A stretch of 57,374 bases of DNA from Clostridia bacterium. GTDB lineage: Bacteria > Bacillota > Clostridia > Christensenellales > Aristaeellaceae. The stretch is from positions 1-57,374 of the forward strand of contig JAFPWU010000030.1 of the NCBI GenBank assembly GCA_017412715.1, written 5' to 3'. Position numbers and translations under genes: made by a program. Each line of letters starts with the position of its first letter. Within the stretch, counting starts at the first letter, position 1. Below, one piece after another: positions 34,590 to 43,393 of the stretch. Under the pieces are notes generated by a model, which saw nothing but the letters and a program-made list of their open reading frames with translations, made no database searches and had not been told where the DNA came from.

Positions 34590-35330
34590 TCAAAGCCTCG
34601 CCTTCACGGCCGCCACATACTTTCCGTCCGTAATCTCGAACCGGTCCTCCGGGGGATACAGCGCGCCGCCGTAATAAATGCTCCGGTTATTGGCCACGGA
34701 GGTTTCCGGATATGCCTTATGGCAGGCCAGATGAATCTGGCTGCAGCCGGTTTCCTTTACCACCCGGTCCACATTCCGCAGCGTGATGCCCGCGCCGGGC
34801 AGGATCTCGATGGCATCCCCGGCAAAGGCGATCATTTCCCGGATGGTATCCAGCGCAAAGAAGACATCGCTCTCCTGTCCGCTGGTCAGCACCCGGGTGA
34901 CGCCCAGGCGGATCAGGGTATCCAGGCCGCGCTTCCAGTCCGGAACCACGTCGATCGCCCGGTGGAACACGCAAGGCTTTCCCTCCGCCAGCTCCACAAA
35001 GGCGCGGGTCCGGTCCTCATCGATGGTTCCGTCCCCGTGCAGAAAGCCGAACACCAGCCCGTCGGCCCCCGCGTCCAGCAGCGCCCGCGCGTCCGCCCGG
35101 GCGGTTTCCATTTCGATATCCGTATAACAGAAGCCGCCGGCCCGGGGCCGCACCATGGCCATCACCGGAATGCCGGTATGCTGTTTTACGACCTGCAGCG
35201 TTCCCACGGAAGGGGTCAGCCCTCCCTGGAACAGATTATTATTCAGCTCCACCCGGTCCGCACCGTTTCGCGCCGCGACAATAGCGTCCTCCGCCGAACC
35301 ACAGCAGATTTCCATCAGAATCTGTGACAT
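34590..35330 (-). CDS. cutC: CutC-family protein
   Basis: 246 residues from ATG 35330 (GAGGTGTATAT upstream). TIM-barrel CutC type: MEICCGSAEDAIVAARNGAD, RVELNNNLFQGGLTPSVG, VMVRPRAGGFCY, LPGAGIT. Named for copper homeostasis, but its biochemical role is unsettled. Here it is first gene of a glycosylasparaginase-sugar transport operon, which points to a role in sugar or amino-sugar metabolism; that is inference. Confidence 0.87.
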   Translation of the reverse strand: MSQILMEICCGSAEDAIVAARNGADRVELNNNLFQGGLTPSVGTLQVVKQHTGIPVMAMVRPRAGGFCYTDIEMETARADARALLDAGADGLVFGFLHGDGTIDEDRTRAFVELAEGKPCVFHRAIDVVPDWKRGLDTLIRLGVTRVLTSGQESDVFFALDTIREMIAFAGDAIEILPGAGITLRNVDRVVKETGCSQIHLACHKAYPETSVANNRSIYYGGALYPPEDRFEITDGKYVAAVKARL

Positions 35331-35365
35331 ATATACACCTCTGCAACAGGTTTTTCTGGAATCAT

Positions 35366-35394
35366 ATTTTACCTTTCTTCTCATGGCCTGTCAA
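35366..35394 (-). promoter_or_regulatory. Promoter of the cutC-glycosylasparaginase-ABC operon
   Basis: On the minus strand TTGACA (35389-35394), 17 bases, TAAAAT (35366-35371): near-consensus. Confidence 0.8.
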
Positions 35395-35478
35395 CCGGGC
35401 GTTTTCCCCGCGGAGGGCATGCTCACTGTCCCTTCCGCCGCTCCGCTTATAGGATTGAACCGCTGCGGCGGCCGCTTA

Positions 35479-35507
35479 TTGACGGGGAGAAAAACACCCG
35501 TTACAAT
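35479..35507 (+). promoter_or_regulatory. Promoter of the lactonase-GH20 genes
   Basis: TTGACG (35479-35484), 17 bases, TACAAT (35502-35507), about 70 bases before the lactonase start. It is divergent from the cutC promoter, with an 85-base gap that could hold a shared regulator site. Confidence 0.72.
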
Positions 35508-35578
35508 AAACGGTACGAAGGAAAAAAGACCTTTTTGATCCCTGTATTCTGAAAATTATTTCAGGGGGGTATTCCGCA

Positions 35579-36673
35579 GTGAGGCTGTATGTCGGTACCT
35601 ATTCGGAACCCATCCTTTTCGGCACGGGAGAGATTTTTCAGGGCCGGGGGGAAGGGCTCTATGCCTGTGACTTCGACGGAGAGGACCTCCGGGTTCTGCA
35701 GGTTCTGAAGCTGGCCAACCCGTCCTTTTTCGCGCTGCATCCGGAAAAGCGGAAAATCTATGCCGTCAATGAGGGAAAGACCTTCCGCGGCGCCTACGGC
35801 GGTGGCGTCACCGAAATTGACCTGATGCCGGACGGATCCCTGTCGGCTGCCGCGTCCTTCCCCGCGGGAGGCACGGATCCCTGCCACGCCGCAATTTCCC
35901 CGGAGGGGCGGCTGCTGGCCGTTTCCAACTATGCGGACGGCTCCGTGACCTTCTTTCCCCTGGACGGGGAGGGCCGTATCGCCGGGGAGGGCACCCGTTT
36001 TCTGCACGCCGGCGGCGGCCCGGATGCCGGCCGTCAGCAGGGGGCCCATGCCCACAGCGTGCTCTTCGGCCCCGGCGGCCGCGCCTGGGCGGTGGATCTG
36101 GGAGCGGACGCCCTGTTCGGTTATAGGGTGGAAGGAGAAACCGTCCGACCGGATGACTGGATCACCCTGCGGACCGCGCCGGGCAGCGGCCCCCGGGCCG
36201 GCGTCCTTTCGCCGGAGGGGCACCGGCTCTATCTGATTCACGAAATGGCCTGCACGGTTTCCTGTCTGGAGGTTCCGGCCGCCGGACCCCCGCGGCCGGT
36301 ATGGACCGTACCCCTGCTTTCCGAAGAGGAAGATGCCGCCGGGGTCAGCGGCGCCGCGCTGCAGCTCTCCCCGGACGGACAGTATCTGTACGCTTCCCTG
36401 CGGGGGCGGAATACCCTTTCGGTTTTCGCCCTGAACCCGGAGGGTCCTCCGGAGCTTCTGCAGACCGAATCCACCCGGGGCAGCTGTCCGCGTCATTTCA
36501 CAATTTCCCCGGACGGCGCCTTCGTGCTCGTCGGCAATCAGGACAGCGACAGCATTTCCCTTTTCCGGCGCCGGGCAGACGGGAGGCTCCGCTTCCTCCG
36601 CTCGCTGCCCTTTCCCACCCCGGTCTGCCTTCAGTTCGCTCCGGGCAACGCCGATGGAGGCCCATCGGGCTGA
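35579..36673 (+). CDS. Lactonase-family beta-propeller (6-phosphogluconolactonase-like, YbhE type)
   Basis: 364 residues starting at GTG 35579, which has AGGGGGG eight bases upstream. Seven-bladed propeller pattern with repeated SPDG- and NPEG-type turns; LYVGTYSEP at the start, GTDPCHAAISPEGRLLAVSNY, and GAHAHSVLFGPGGRAWAVDLG are typical. Family members hydrolyse 6-phosphogluconolactone, but many homologues have unknown lactone substrates. It precedes the GH20 gene by 118 bases and probably shares its transcript. Confidence 0.82.
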   Translation: MRLYVGTYSEPILFGTGEIFQGRGEGLYACDFDGEDLRVLQVLKLANPSFFALHPEKRKIYAVNEGKTFRGAYGGGVTEIDLMPDGSLSAAASFPAGGTDPCHAAISPEGRLLAVSNYADGSVTFFPLDGEGRIAGEGTRFLHAGGGPDAGRQQGAHAHSVLFGPGGRAWAVDLGADALFGYRVEGETVRPDDWITLRTAPGSGPRAGVLSPEGHRLYLIHEMACTVSCLEVPAAGPPRPVWTVPLLSEEEDAAGVSGAALQLSPDGQYLYASLRGRNTLSVFALNPEGPPELLQTESTRGSCPRHFTISPDGAFVLVGNQDSDSISLFRRRADGRLRFLRSLPFPTPVCLQFAPGNADGGPSG

Positions 36674-36791
36674 AACCGTCTTCGCTCCGGCGGACTTCAG
36701 CCCTCGGGGCCATGATTCCGCGTTTCCCTTCTCAACCGCCTGTCCTGTGGGATATCCCGCTGACCAATATGATGGAAAGGTCTGATGCATC

Positions 36792-38621
36792 ATGAATTTT
36801 CTTCCCATGCCCCACGAAGTCTTTGAGGACGAAGGTTTCTTTCATATCCGCTGGAACACGCCGGCCGTGCTGAAAAACACGGAGCCCGGCGCCCGGCTCT
36901 GGGCCGGCATGCTGCAGGAGGAGATCCGCCGGGCCTGCGGGCTGGACATCCCCGTCCTTCGGGGAGAAGCGCCGGAAGGCGCCATCCTGCTGGAGCAATG
37001 CGGCGATCTGGCCGAGGATCACTATGAAATCCGGATTGCTCCCGACGGCATCCGGGCCGCCGGCGGCAGCGATGAGGCGCTGCTCCACGCGGTGACGACC
37101 CTGAATCAGTGTATCCGCCGCCATGGGGCGGTGCTCCCCTGCCTGCGGGTGCGGGACTGGCCGGATCTGCCCCACCGGGGATATTATCTGGACTGCTCCA
37201 GAGGCCGGATCCCGACCATGGATTTCCTGAAGAAGACCGTGGATCTGCTCTGCGCTTATAAAATCAACGAGTTCCAGCTCTACATCGAGCACACCTATCT
37301 GTTCCGGAACATGAGCGAGATCTGGCGGGACGACGATCCCCTGGAGGCCCAGGACATCCTGGAGCTGGATGCCTACTGCCGGGAGCGCCATATCGAGCTG
37401 GTTCCCTCCCTGGCCACCTTCGGCCATATGTTCCGGATCCTGTCCTCGAAGAGCTACGCGGACTTGTGCGAGCTGCGGGATTCGGATCGGATGCCCTACA
37501 CCTATACCAACGAAATGCGGCATCACACGATCAATTCAACCCATCCCGGCGCGCTGCCCCTGGTCAAGGAAATGATCCGGGAATACGCCGCCCTGTTCAC
37601 CAGCAGGAAATTCAACATCTGCTGTGACGAAACCTTTGACCTGGCGAAGGACCGGAGCGCCGCGGCCGCGGAAAAGGAAGGCGCTCAGACGCTGTATGTC
37701 CGCTATCTGGGGGACCTGTGCCAATGGCTGCTGGAACAGGGCATCACGCCGGTCTACTGGGGGGACATCCTGGGGCGGGAGCCGAAGAGCTATGATGTGC
37801 TGCCCAAGGGCGGCATCTGTCTGAGCTGGGGCTATGCCCCGGACTATCCGGAGGATGAAATCCGGGAGCTGGCGGAAATGGGCGCCGTTCAGTACGCCTG
37901 CCCGGGGCTCAGCACCTGGTGCCGGCTGATCCCCCAGATTCCGGACAGCTTCTCCAATATCCGGTGCATGTGCCGCTACGCCCACAAATACGGCGCCATC
38001 GGCCTGCTGAATACCGACTGGGGGGATTACGGCCATGTCTGCCCGCCGGAATTCACCGTTCCCGGCATTCTCTACGGCGCGGCCTTCTCCTGGAACAAAC
38101 AGGAATATTCCCTGGAGGAAATGAATGACGCCGTTTCCTTCCTGGCCTTCGGGGACCGGACCGGGGACTTCATGCGGGCGGTGACGGATCTGAGCGGCAA
38201 CGAAACCTTCCTCTGGGCGAACGCCATGCGCTGGCTGGAAAAGGACAGCGGGGAACGGACGCCGTATCTGAAGCAGCTGCTGCCGGAGATTCTCCGGGGG
38301 CCGGAAGCCAACGCCCGGCTGGATGCCGCCCTGACGGCACTGGACCGGGCCGTACCCTCCCTTTCGGCGGATCAGCGGAGCCAGGTGCAGACCATGCAGG
38401 TCGCCGCGGCCGGGGTCCGGCTGCTCAACGAAATCGGCCTCTGCCTGGCCCGGCGGGACGCGGGGCAGGATGTGGAGGCCCGGAATCCCCGGGAACTGGC
38501 CTCCGAGCTGGAAAGATGGGAGCTGGCCTATATCCGCTGCTGGCGCAAAACCAGCCGCCAGAGCCTGCTGGAGTTTATGCGCCGCATGACCGACGAGCTG
38601 GCCGACGCGCTGCGCGCGTGA
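36792..38621 (+). CDS. GH20-type beta-N-acetylhexosaminidase, cytoplasmic
   Basis: 609 residues. N-terminal GH20b-like domain, then a barrel beginning at HRGYYLDCSRGRIP. The catalytic Asp-Glu pair is D279-E280 in FNICCDETFDL. It would remove terminal GlcNAc or GalNAc from imported glycans or glycopeptides; lack of a signal peptide puts it in the cytoplasm. A long helical C-terminal domain (about 450-609) is present. The ribosome binding site is weak (GGAAAGG, 12 bases upstream). It pairs functionally with the divergent glycosylasparaginase operon. Confidence 0.83.
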   Translation: MNFLPMPHEVFEDEGFFHIRWNTPAVLKNTEPGARLWAGMLQEEIRRACGLDIPVLRGEAPEGAILLEQCGDLAEDHYEIRIAPDGIRAAGGSDEALLHAVTTLNQCIRRHGAVLPCLRVRDWPDLPHRGYYLDCSRGRIPTMDFLKKTVDLLCAYKINEFQLYIEHTYLFRNMSEIWRDDDPLEAQDILELDAYCRERHIELVPSLATFGHMFRILSSKSYADLCELRDSDRMPYTYTNEMRHHTINSTHPGALPLVKEMIREYAALFTSRKFNICCDETFDLAKDRSAAAAEKEGAQTLYVRYLGDLCQWLLEQGITPVYWGDILGREPKSYDVLPKGGICLSWGYAPDYPEDEIRELAEMGAVQYACPGLSTWCRLIPQIPDSFSNIRCMCRYAHKYGAIGLLNTDWGDYGHVCPPEFTVPGILYGAAFSWNKQEYSLEEMNDAVSFLAFGDRTGDFMRAVTDLSGNETFLWANAMRWLEKDSGERTPYLKQLLPEILRGPEANARLDAALTALDRAVPSLSADQRSQVQTMQVAAAGVRLLNEIGLCLARRDAGQDVEARNPRELASELERWELAYIRCWRKTSRQSLLEFMRRMTDELADALRA

Positions 38622-38653
38622 CGCGCCCGCTTCTGATTTACAGCAACATAAAA

Positions 38654-38694
38654 GTAACTATTCAGTCGCTCCGCTTGCTGGACTGAAAAGTTAC
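38654..38694. repeat. 41-bp palindromic repeat, short form
   Basis: GTAACTATTCAGTC (38654-38667) and GACTGAAAAGTTAC (38681-38694) pair with one mismatch around GCTCCGCTTGCTG. The outer sequence and the GCTCCGC motif match the ends of the element at 26703-26890, so both belong to one family. Lies just after the GH20 stop and before a terminator. Confidence 0.65.
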
Positions 38695-38698
38695 GTAA

Positions 38699-38746
38699 AA
38701 TAAAGGATGCTGACCGCCCCCATAAAGTCGGTCAGCATCCTTTATT
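38699..38746. terminator. Bidirectional terminator between GH20 and DUF1015 genes
   Basis: 18-bp perfect arms AATAAAGGATGCTGACCG (38699-38716) and CGGTCAGCATCCTTTATT (38729-38746) around a 12-base loop; the A- and T-rich stem bases serve both directions. Confidence 0.85.
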
Positions 38747-38752
38747 GATATC

Positions 38753-40009
38753 TCAGATCTTCTTGCACTCCATATAGAAGCGTTTCTCGTCCGCCTCTCC
38801 CATGGAGAAGGTCTTCCGGGGAAGCACCCCCAGCTTTTTCACATCCTCAAAGAAGGTGTGCTTGTCGATATTCGGCAGGATGAACCCGACCGAATCCTTC
38901 TGCTGCACCAGCTTCCGCAGGGCGTCCGCCCCGTGAATGTAATCGATGGCGGCCTTGGGATGTCCCTCCAGGAAGTTATCCAGGAAGAGCTGAAGGGTTT
39001 CGCAGGGAATCTCCCCTTCCGGATTGGCGACCACCGCGGGATATTCGTCCCTGCGGATCAGCATCTGGAAAATATGCCCTTCTCCTTCCTCCGATACGGT
39101 CATTCCCCGGGCCTCCGCGTACCGCTCCCAGCAGTCGTACAGCTCCTCCGGCGTCGTTCCGGTCACCAGCCGGTGAATCGGTTCAAAGCAGAGGGCCTCA
39201 TCATGCAGGTTCTCCACCTCGCACAGGGCAAACCGGGCAGGGTGATGCTCCCGTTCCGCCGGGGACAGGCTCTCCCGGATCTCGTTCCAGTAAGCTTTCG
39301 CCGTTGCCAGGGAATGATTGCCGTCTCCCACCGCCAGCAGCAGCGGATCCTCCCCCAGCTTTTCCTTCAGCGCCTCCAACGCGCTTTCCACCCGGGCAAG
39401 ATCCTCCCGGGCCTCCACCGCGTAGCCCTCCAGATGTCCCCCGTTCTTCATCAGGTCAAAATCATACAGCTTCCGCAGGGAGTTCGCTTTTTTCGCCAGG
39501 GGCTCCAGCACCGTCCGGTCCGGATCGTCGATCAGGATCAGGATATGACTCAGCTCCACCGGCGCGTTCCGGCGGATCTTCAGCCGCGGCGGCAGGCGTT
39601 CCGCGATGGTCTGCTCCGTCGGACGGACCAGGGAGCGGCTCCCCGCCGTAAAATCATATTCCTCCAGATCCACCGTTCCCACCAGGCCCAGCCGGGCGCC
39701 GGAAGGAGTCGTCCGCCGGCAGAGCACGAACCCCCGCTCCACCGCGGGCTGCAGAATGCCCCCGGCCAGATAGTCCCTCATGGCCTGGTGAATCGCAGGA
39801 ATCCGCTCCTCGCTGGATCCCAGATCACATTCCGGAAGCATCAGCCGCAGGGTGGACGGCCGGTCCCCCACCAGCTGCTCCACCTCCCGCCAGTATTCCG
39901 GCTGGGATGTATACTGATCGCAGGCCAGGCAGGCCCATGTTTCCGCGGGAACCCCCGCCCCGGGCAGCAGAATCTCCGCCGGCCTGAACGCCGAACGCTT
40001 TTCAGACAT
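38753..40009 (-). CDS. DUF1015 family protein
   Basis: 418 residues from ATG 40009; a longer frame to 40090 is not family-like and runs into a terminator. Opens SAFRPAEILLPGAGVPAETW and contains DQYTSQPEYW, AVGDGNHSLATAKAYW and DYIHGADAL, all characteristic of DUF1015 (PF06245). In other Clostridia the family often neighbours serine or phosphoglycerate metabolism genes, but its reaction is not established. No signal peptide or membrane segment. Confidence 0.85.
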   Translation of the reverse strand: MSEKRSAFRPAEILLPGAGVPAETWACLACDQYTSQPEYWREVEQLVGDRPSTLRLMLPECDLGSSEERIPAIHQAMRDYLAGGILQPAVERGFVLCRRTTPSGARLGLVGTVDLEEYDFTAGSRSLVRPTEQTIAERLPPRLKIRRNAPVELSHILILIDDPDRTVLEPLAKKANSLRKLYDFDLMKNGGHLEGYAVEAREDLARVESALEALKEKLGEDPLLLAVGDGNHSLATAKAYWNEIRESLSPAEREHHPARFALCEVENLHDEALCFEPIHRLVTGTTPEELYDCWERYAEARGMTVSEEGEGHIFQMLIRRDEYPAVVANPEGEIPCETLQLFLDNFLEGHPKAAIDYIHGADALRKLVQQKDSVGFILPNIDKHTFFEDVKKLGVLPRKTFSMGEADEKRFYMECKKI

Positions 40010-40079
40010 ACCCTTGTTCTCCTGTTCCACCGGCCAGTCCGCCGGTTTTATCGCCGCGTAACCGCGCAAATAAGGTACA

Positions 40080-40108
40080 CAAAAAATCATCCTCCGGAAG
40101 AGGATGAT
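40080..40108 (-). terminator. Minus-strand terminator upstream of the DUF1015 gene
   Basis: ATCATCCTC (40086-40094) and GAGGATGAT (40100-40108) pair perfectly; on the minus strand the stem is followed by a T-run (A-run at 40080-40085). It stops transcripts from polA and the FakA-like gene before DUF1015. Confidence 0.8.
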
Positions 40109-40251
40109 ATAGTTTACACCAAAAAGGAACCTTATACAATGGATTTTCAGGGAAAAAGTTCTTCCGGTTCGGCTTCCTGATTTTTCCGCCCTTCCCCGGG
40201 CGGATTTTATCAGGGAAAAACTGAATCACCGTTTCCTTCCGGATTCCGGCC

Positions 40252-40503
40252 TCAGCCCTTCAGCCCCTGCTCCTGGCGTTCCATGTTTTCCACGACGATA
40301 TCGTAAATCTCTCCCTTGGTGGCGGCGTATTCCAGCACCTGCCAGGGCTCGTTGGTATGGAAATGAATCTTGATCAGCTCATCGTCCCCCACAGCCAGCA
40401 GGCAGTCGCCTTTGAAATGCTCCGTAATGTATTCATTGATCTCGTCTTCGTCCAGGTCCGTGCCCTCGATCAGCAGCTGCGTATCAAATTTATATTCCAG
40501 CAT
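40252..40503 (-). CDS. Stand-alone FakA/DAK-phosphatase C-terminal-type domain
   Basis: 83 residues. LEYKFDTQLLIEGTDLDEDE, then LLAVGDDELIKIHFHTNEP and VLEYAATKGEIYDIVVENM closely resemble the C-terminal part of the fatty-acid kinase ATPase subunit FakA (YloV), including the conserved IHFHTNEP. The kinase and middle domains are absent and no piece of them is nearby, while AAGGAGAAGGAAGA gives a clear ribosome binding site, so this is a small real gene and not a visible fragment. It may bind a FakA, DegV/FakB or DhaM-like partner; function unknown. Confidence 0.7.
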   Translation of the reverse strand: MLEYKFDTQLLIEGTDLDEDEINEYITEHFKGDCLLAVGDDELIKIHFHTNEPWQVLEYAATKGEIYDIVVENMERQEQGLKG

Positions 40504-40618
40504 TCTTCCTTCTCCTTCCGCTCATTCAGGCTCCGGCCGTCCCGGCCGGGCCGCAGGAAAGAATATACCCCCCCATCCCTGAAAAGTCAAGGACGGGCGG
40601 CTTCCGGGAGCCGATCCT

Positions 40619-43261
40619 TTATTTCGCCTCATACCAGTTCCGTCCCCGGTTGACCTCCGCCACCAGGGGAACCTTCAGCTGAATCACCTGCTCCATGGCC
40701 TCCTGCAGCAGCTTCGCCGCCCGGTCCGCCTCCTCCGGAGGACATTCCAGCAGCAGCTCGTCGTGCACCTGCAGGATCATTCTGCTCCGCATGTTTTCCC
40801 GCCGCAGGGCCTCGTCCACCCGCACCATGGCCAGTTTCATGATGTCCGCCGCCGTCCCCTGGATCGGGGTGTTCATGGCCGCCCGTTTTCCGAACTCCCG
40901 CACCATGGCTTTGGTGCTCCGGAGCTCCGGCAGATAGCGGCGGCGGCCCATCAGCGTTTCCGCGTATCCCTTCTGAATCCCTTCGGAGACCGCCTGATCC
41001 ATAAAGCGCTTCACCCCGGGATACTTTTCAAAGTACTTTTCGATAAAGGAGGCGGCTTCCTGACGGCTGACCCCGGTATTCCGGCTGAGACCGAATCCGC
41101 TGATTCCGTAAATCAGCCCGAAATTCACCGCCTTGGCCCTGCTCCGCAGCTCCGGCGTCACCCATTCCGGGGGCACCTCGAAAATCTCGCTGGCGGTCCT
41201 TGCGTGAATATCCTCTCCCTTCCGGAAGGCATCCACCAGCGCTCCGTCCCCGGAAAAATGCGCCATCAGCCGGAGCTCGATCTGGCTGTAGTCCGCGTCC
41301 AGCAGAATCCATCCGTCCCGGGGAATAAACACCTTCCGAAGCTCCCGGCCCTCCTCGGTCCGGACGGGTATATTCTGCAGATTCGGCTCCGAGGAGGACA
41401 GGCGCCCCGTGGCCGTGGCCGCCTGATCAAAGGTGGAATGGATCCGGCCCTCCGCGTCCACCAGGGGAAGCATTCCCTCCACATAGGTTCCGTTCAGCTT
41501 GCTGAGTTTCCGATACCGCAGAAGGGGTTCTATGATTTCGGGGGCTTCCCAGCGCAGGCCCTCCAGCACCTCCACCGCCGTGGAATACCCCTTGCTGGTC
41601 TTCTTTCCGTGGGACAGCTTCAGCTTTTCGAACAGCACCTCCCCCAGCTGCTGGGTGCTGTTAATATTGAATTCTCCCTGTCCGCAGGCTTCGATTACTT
41701 CCCTGCGCCGGCCGGCCAGTTCCTCCGTATATTCCTTTCCCAGCTCCCGCAGATAGGCCGTATCCACCCGGAATCCTTCCCGTTCCATCCGGAACAGGGC
41801 GAAGCTCAGGGGCATTTCCACCTCTTTCATCAGGGATTCCATGCCCTCCTGCCGGATTTTCTCCCGCTGCCAGGCCCACAGGGAACAGACCGCAGACGCG
41901 TCTTCCTCCCATCCGGGGCGCAGATCCCCGATCCGGTAGCTCTTCTCCTGCGGATTCAGCAGATAGGCCCCCAGCAGCGTATCCCATAGAAACGCGTCCG
42001 GCAGCTGACGGCCCATCCTGCTCATCCGGTGAAGCAGTTTTTTTCCGTCATGCACGACGACCCTGCCCTCCCGCATCGCGGGAAGCAGCTCCCCGATGAC
42101 CTCCGCCGGATCCAGCCCCGGCATCAGCAGATCTCCTCCCAGGGCCGCCCGCAGGCGGCTTCCTCCCTCCGCGGCCAGGGAGCATCCGGTATCACTGATC
42201 CAGACGCACAGGGGATTCTCCCCGTTTTTCCCAATCCAGGCCCGCAGGGCTTCCAGATCCGCGGCCTCCTCCCAGGCTCCGAAGGAGAGCATTTCCGCCC
42301 CGACGCTTTCTTCCCCGGATTTCGGCATCTCCTGCGGAAGATCCTTTTTCTTTTCCGCGGCAGCTTTTTTCTCCTCCGGCTTTGTCTTTTCCCCTGTTCC
42401 GTTCCGGCCGCTGATCCTGCCGATAATCGCGAACAGCTTCAGCTTCTGCAGGGCCGGAACCGTATCCTTCCACTCCGGAACCCTGCACTTTTCCAGGTCA
42501 AAGGTCACCGGCGCATCCCTGTGAATCGTGGCCAGCTCCTTGCACAACCTGGCCTGATCCGCCCAGGCCGCCAGCTTTTCACCCAGCTTGCCCTTAATCT
42601 CCCCCGCGTGGGCCAGCACATTTTCCAGCGTGCCGTATTCCTGCAGCAGCTTTACCGCCGTCTTGTCTCCCACCCCGGGAACCCCGGGAATATGGTCGCT
42701 GCTGTCCCCGGCCAGTCCCTTCCAGTCCGTGACCTGGTTCGGCAGAAAGCCGTATTCCTCCATCACCTTTTCCGGCGTAAAAATCGTCGTCTCGCTTATT
42801 CCCTTCCGGGTAAACATCAGCTGGGTTTCCCCGCCTACCAGCTGCAGCGCGTCCCGGTCTCCCGTCAGCAGCATGGGCGTTACCCCCGCTTTTTCCCCCA
42901 GCAGGCTCAGGGTTCCAAGCAGGTCATCCGCCTCCCATCCCTGCAGGGAAAACCGGGAGATCCCCATTTCGTCCAGCAGGGTCCGAACCGTGCCCAGCTG
43001 CTGGATCAGCTCCGGCGGCGTGGGCGTTCTGCCCGCCTTGTACTCCGGATAGATGGTATGCCGGAAGGTGGGTCCATGCTCATCAAAGCATACCGCCAGA
43101 TACTGCACGTTCTCTTCCTTTACCACCTTCAGCAGCATATTCAGAAATCCGTGAATCGCGTTGGTATAGATTCCGTCCGCATCCATCAGCGGCAGCGCGT
43201 GAAATGCCCTGTGAATCATGCTGTTTCCGTCCACGATCAGAAAGATATCCTTCATTTTCAT
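40619..43261 (-). CDS. polA: DNA polymerase I
   Basis: 880 residues. N-terminal 5' nuclease (IFLIVDGNSMIHRAFHAL; GDSSDHIPGVPGVGDKTA), a central 3'-5' exonuclease-like domain that lacks the usual DxE start (VWISDTG) and is probably inactive as in Bacillus, and the polymerase with motif A DYSQIELR, the finger helix RSRAKAVNFGLIYG and motif C VHDELLLE. Fills repair gaps and removes RNA primers. Its promoter on the minus strand is TTGAGT, 16 bases, TATAAT (43300-43327). Confidence 0.96.
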   Translation of the reverse strand: MKMKDIFLIVDGNSMIHRAFHALPLMDADGIYTNAIHGFLNMLLKVVKEENVQYLAVCFDEHGPTFRHTIYPEYKAGRTPTPPELIQQLGTVRTLLDEMGISRFSLQGWEADDLLGTLSLLGEKAGVTPMLLTGDRDALQLVGGETQLMFTRKGISETTIFTPEKVMEEYGFLPNQVTDWKGLAGDSSDHIPGVPGVGDKTAVKLLQEYGTLENVLAHAGEIKGKLGEKLAAWADQARLCKELATIHRDAPVTFDLEKCRVPEWKDTVPALQKLKLFAIIGRISGRNGTGEKTKPEEKKAAAEKKKDLPQEMPKSGEESVGAEMLSFGAWEEAADLEALRAWIGKNGENPLCVWISDTGCSLAAEGGSRLRAALGGDLLMPGLDPAEVIGELLPAMREGRVVVHDGKKLLHRMSRMGRQLPDAFLWDTLLGAYLLNPQEKSYRIGDLRPGWEEDASAVCSLWAWQREKIRQEGMESLMKEVEMPLSFALFRMEREGFRVDTAYLRELGKEYTEELAGRRREVIEACGQGEFNINSTQQLGEVLFEKLKLSHGKKTSKGYSTAVEVLEGLRWEAPEIIEPLLRYRKLSKLNGTYVEGMLPLVDAEGRIHSTFDQAATATGRLSSSEPNLQNIPVRTEEGRELRKVFIPRDGWILLDADYSQIELRLMAHFSGDGALVDAFRKGEDIHARTASEIFEVPPEWVTPELRSRAKAVNFGLIYGISGFGLSRNTGVSRQEAASFIEKYFEKYPGVKRFMDQAVSEGIQKGYAETLMGRRRYLPELRSTKAMVREFGKRAAMNTPIQGTAADIMKLAMVRVDEALRRENMRSRMILQVHDELLLECPPEEADRAAKLLQEAMEQVIQLKVPLVAEVNRGRNWYEAK

Positions 43262-43299
43262 CTGTCTCCCCTGCTTTTTCTTTCCGATTTTCGTTTCGA

Positions 43300-43327
43300 A
43301 TTATACCATACATTTTTCCAAACTCAA
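43300..43327 (-). promoter_or_regulatory. polA promoter
   Basis: Minus strand TTGAGT (43322-43327), 16 bases, TATAAT (43300-43305). Confidence 0.65.
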
Positions 43328-43356
43328 AAAGCTTTCTTTTCAAACCCGCCTTTTCA

Positions 43357-43365
43357 TGCTATAAT
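43357..43365 (+). promoter_or_regulatory. Extended -10 promoter of rimO-pgsA
   Basis: TGCTATAAT (43357-43365) is a consensus extended -10 box, 28 bases before the rimO ATG; the -35 region (TTTCAA) is weak. Confidence 0.65.
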
Positions 43366-43393
43366 CGTTTCATTCATCAAAGGAGGAACATTC

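Noticed and set aside
40186-40203. CCGCCC/GGGCGG stem as a terminator of the FakA-like gene
   Set aside because: The T-run lies on the wrong side for minus-strand transcription; the stem at 40086-40108 fits better.
42029-43393. N-terminal extension of the rimO frame by 455 codons
   Set aside because: It is antisense to polA; RimO family similarity, promoter and ribosome binding site all place the start at 43394.
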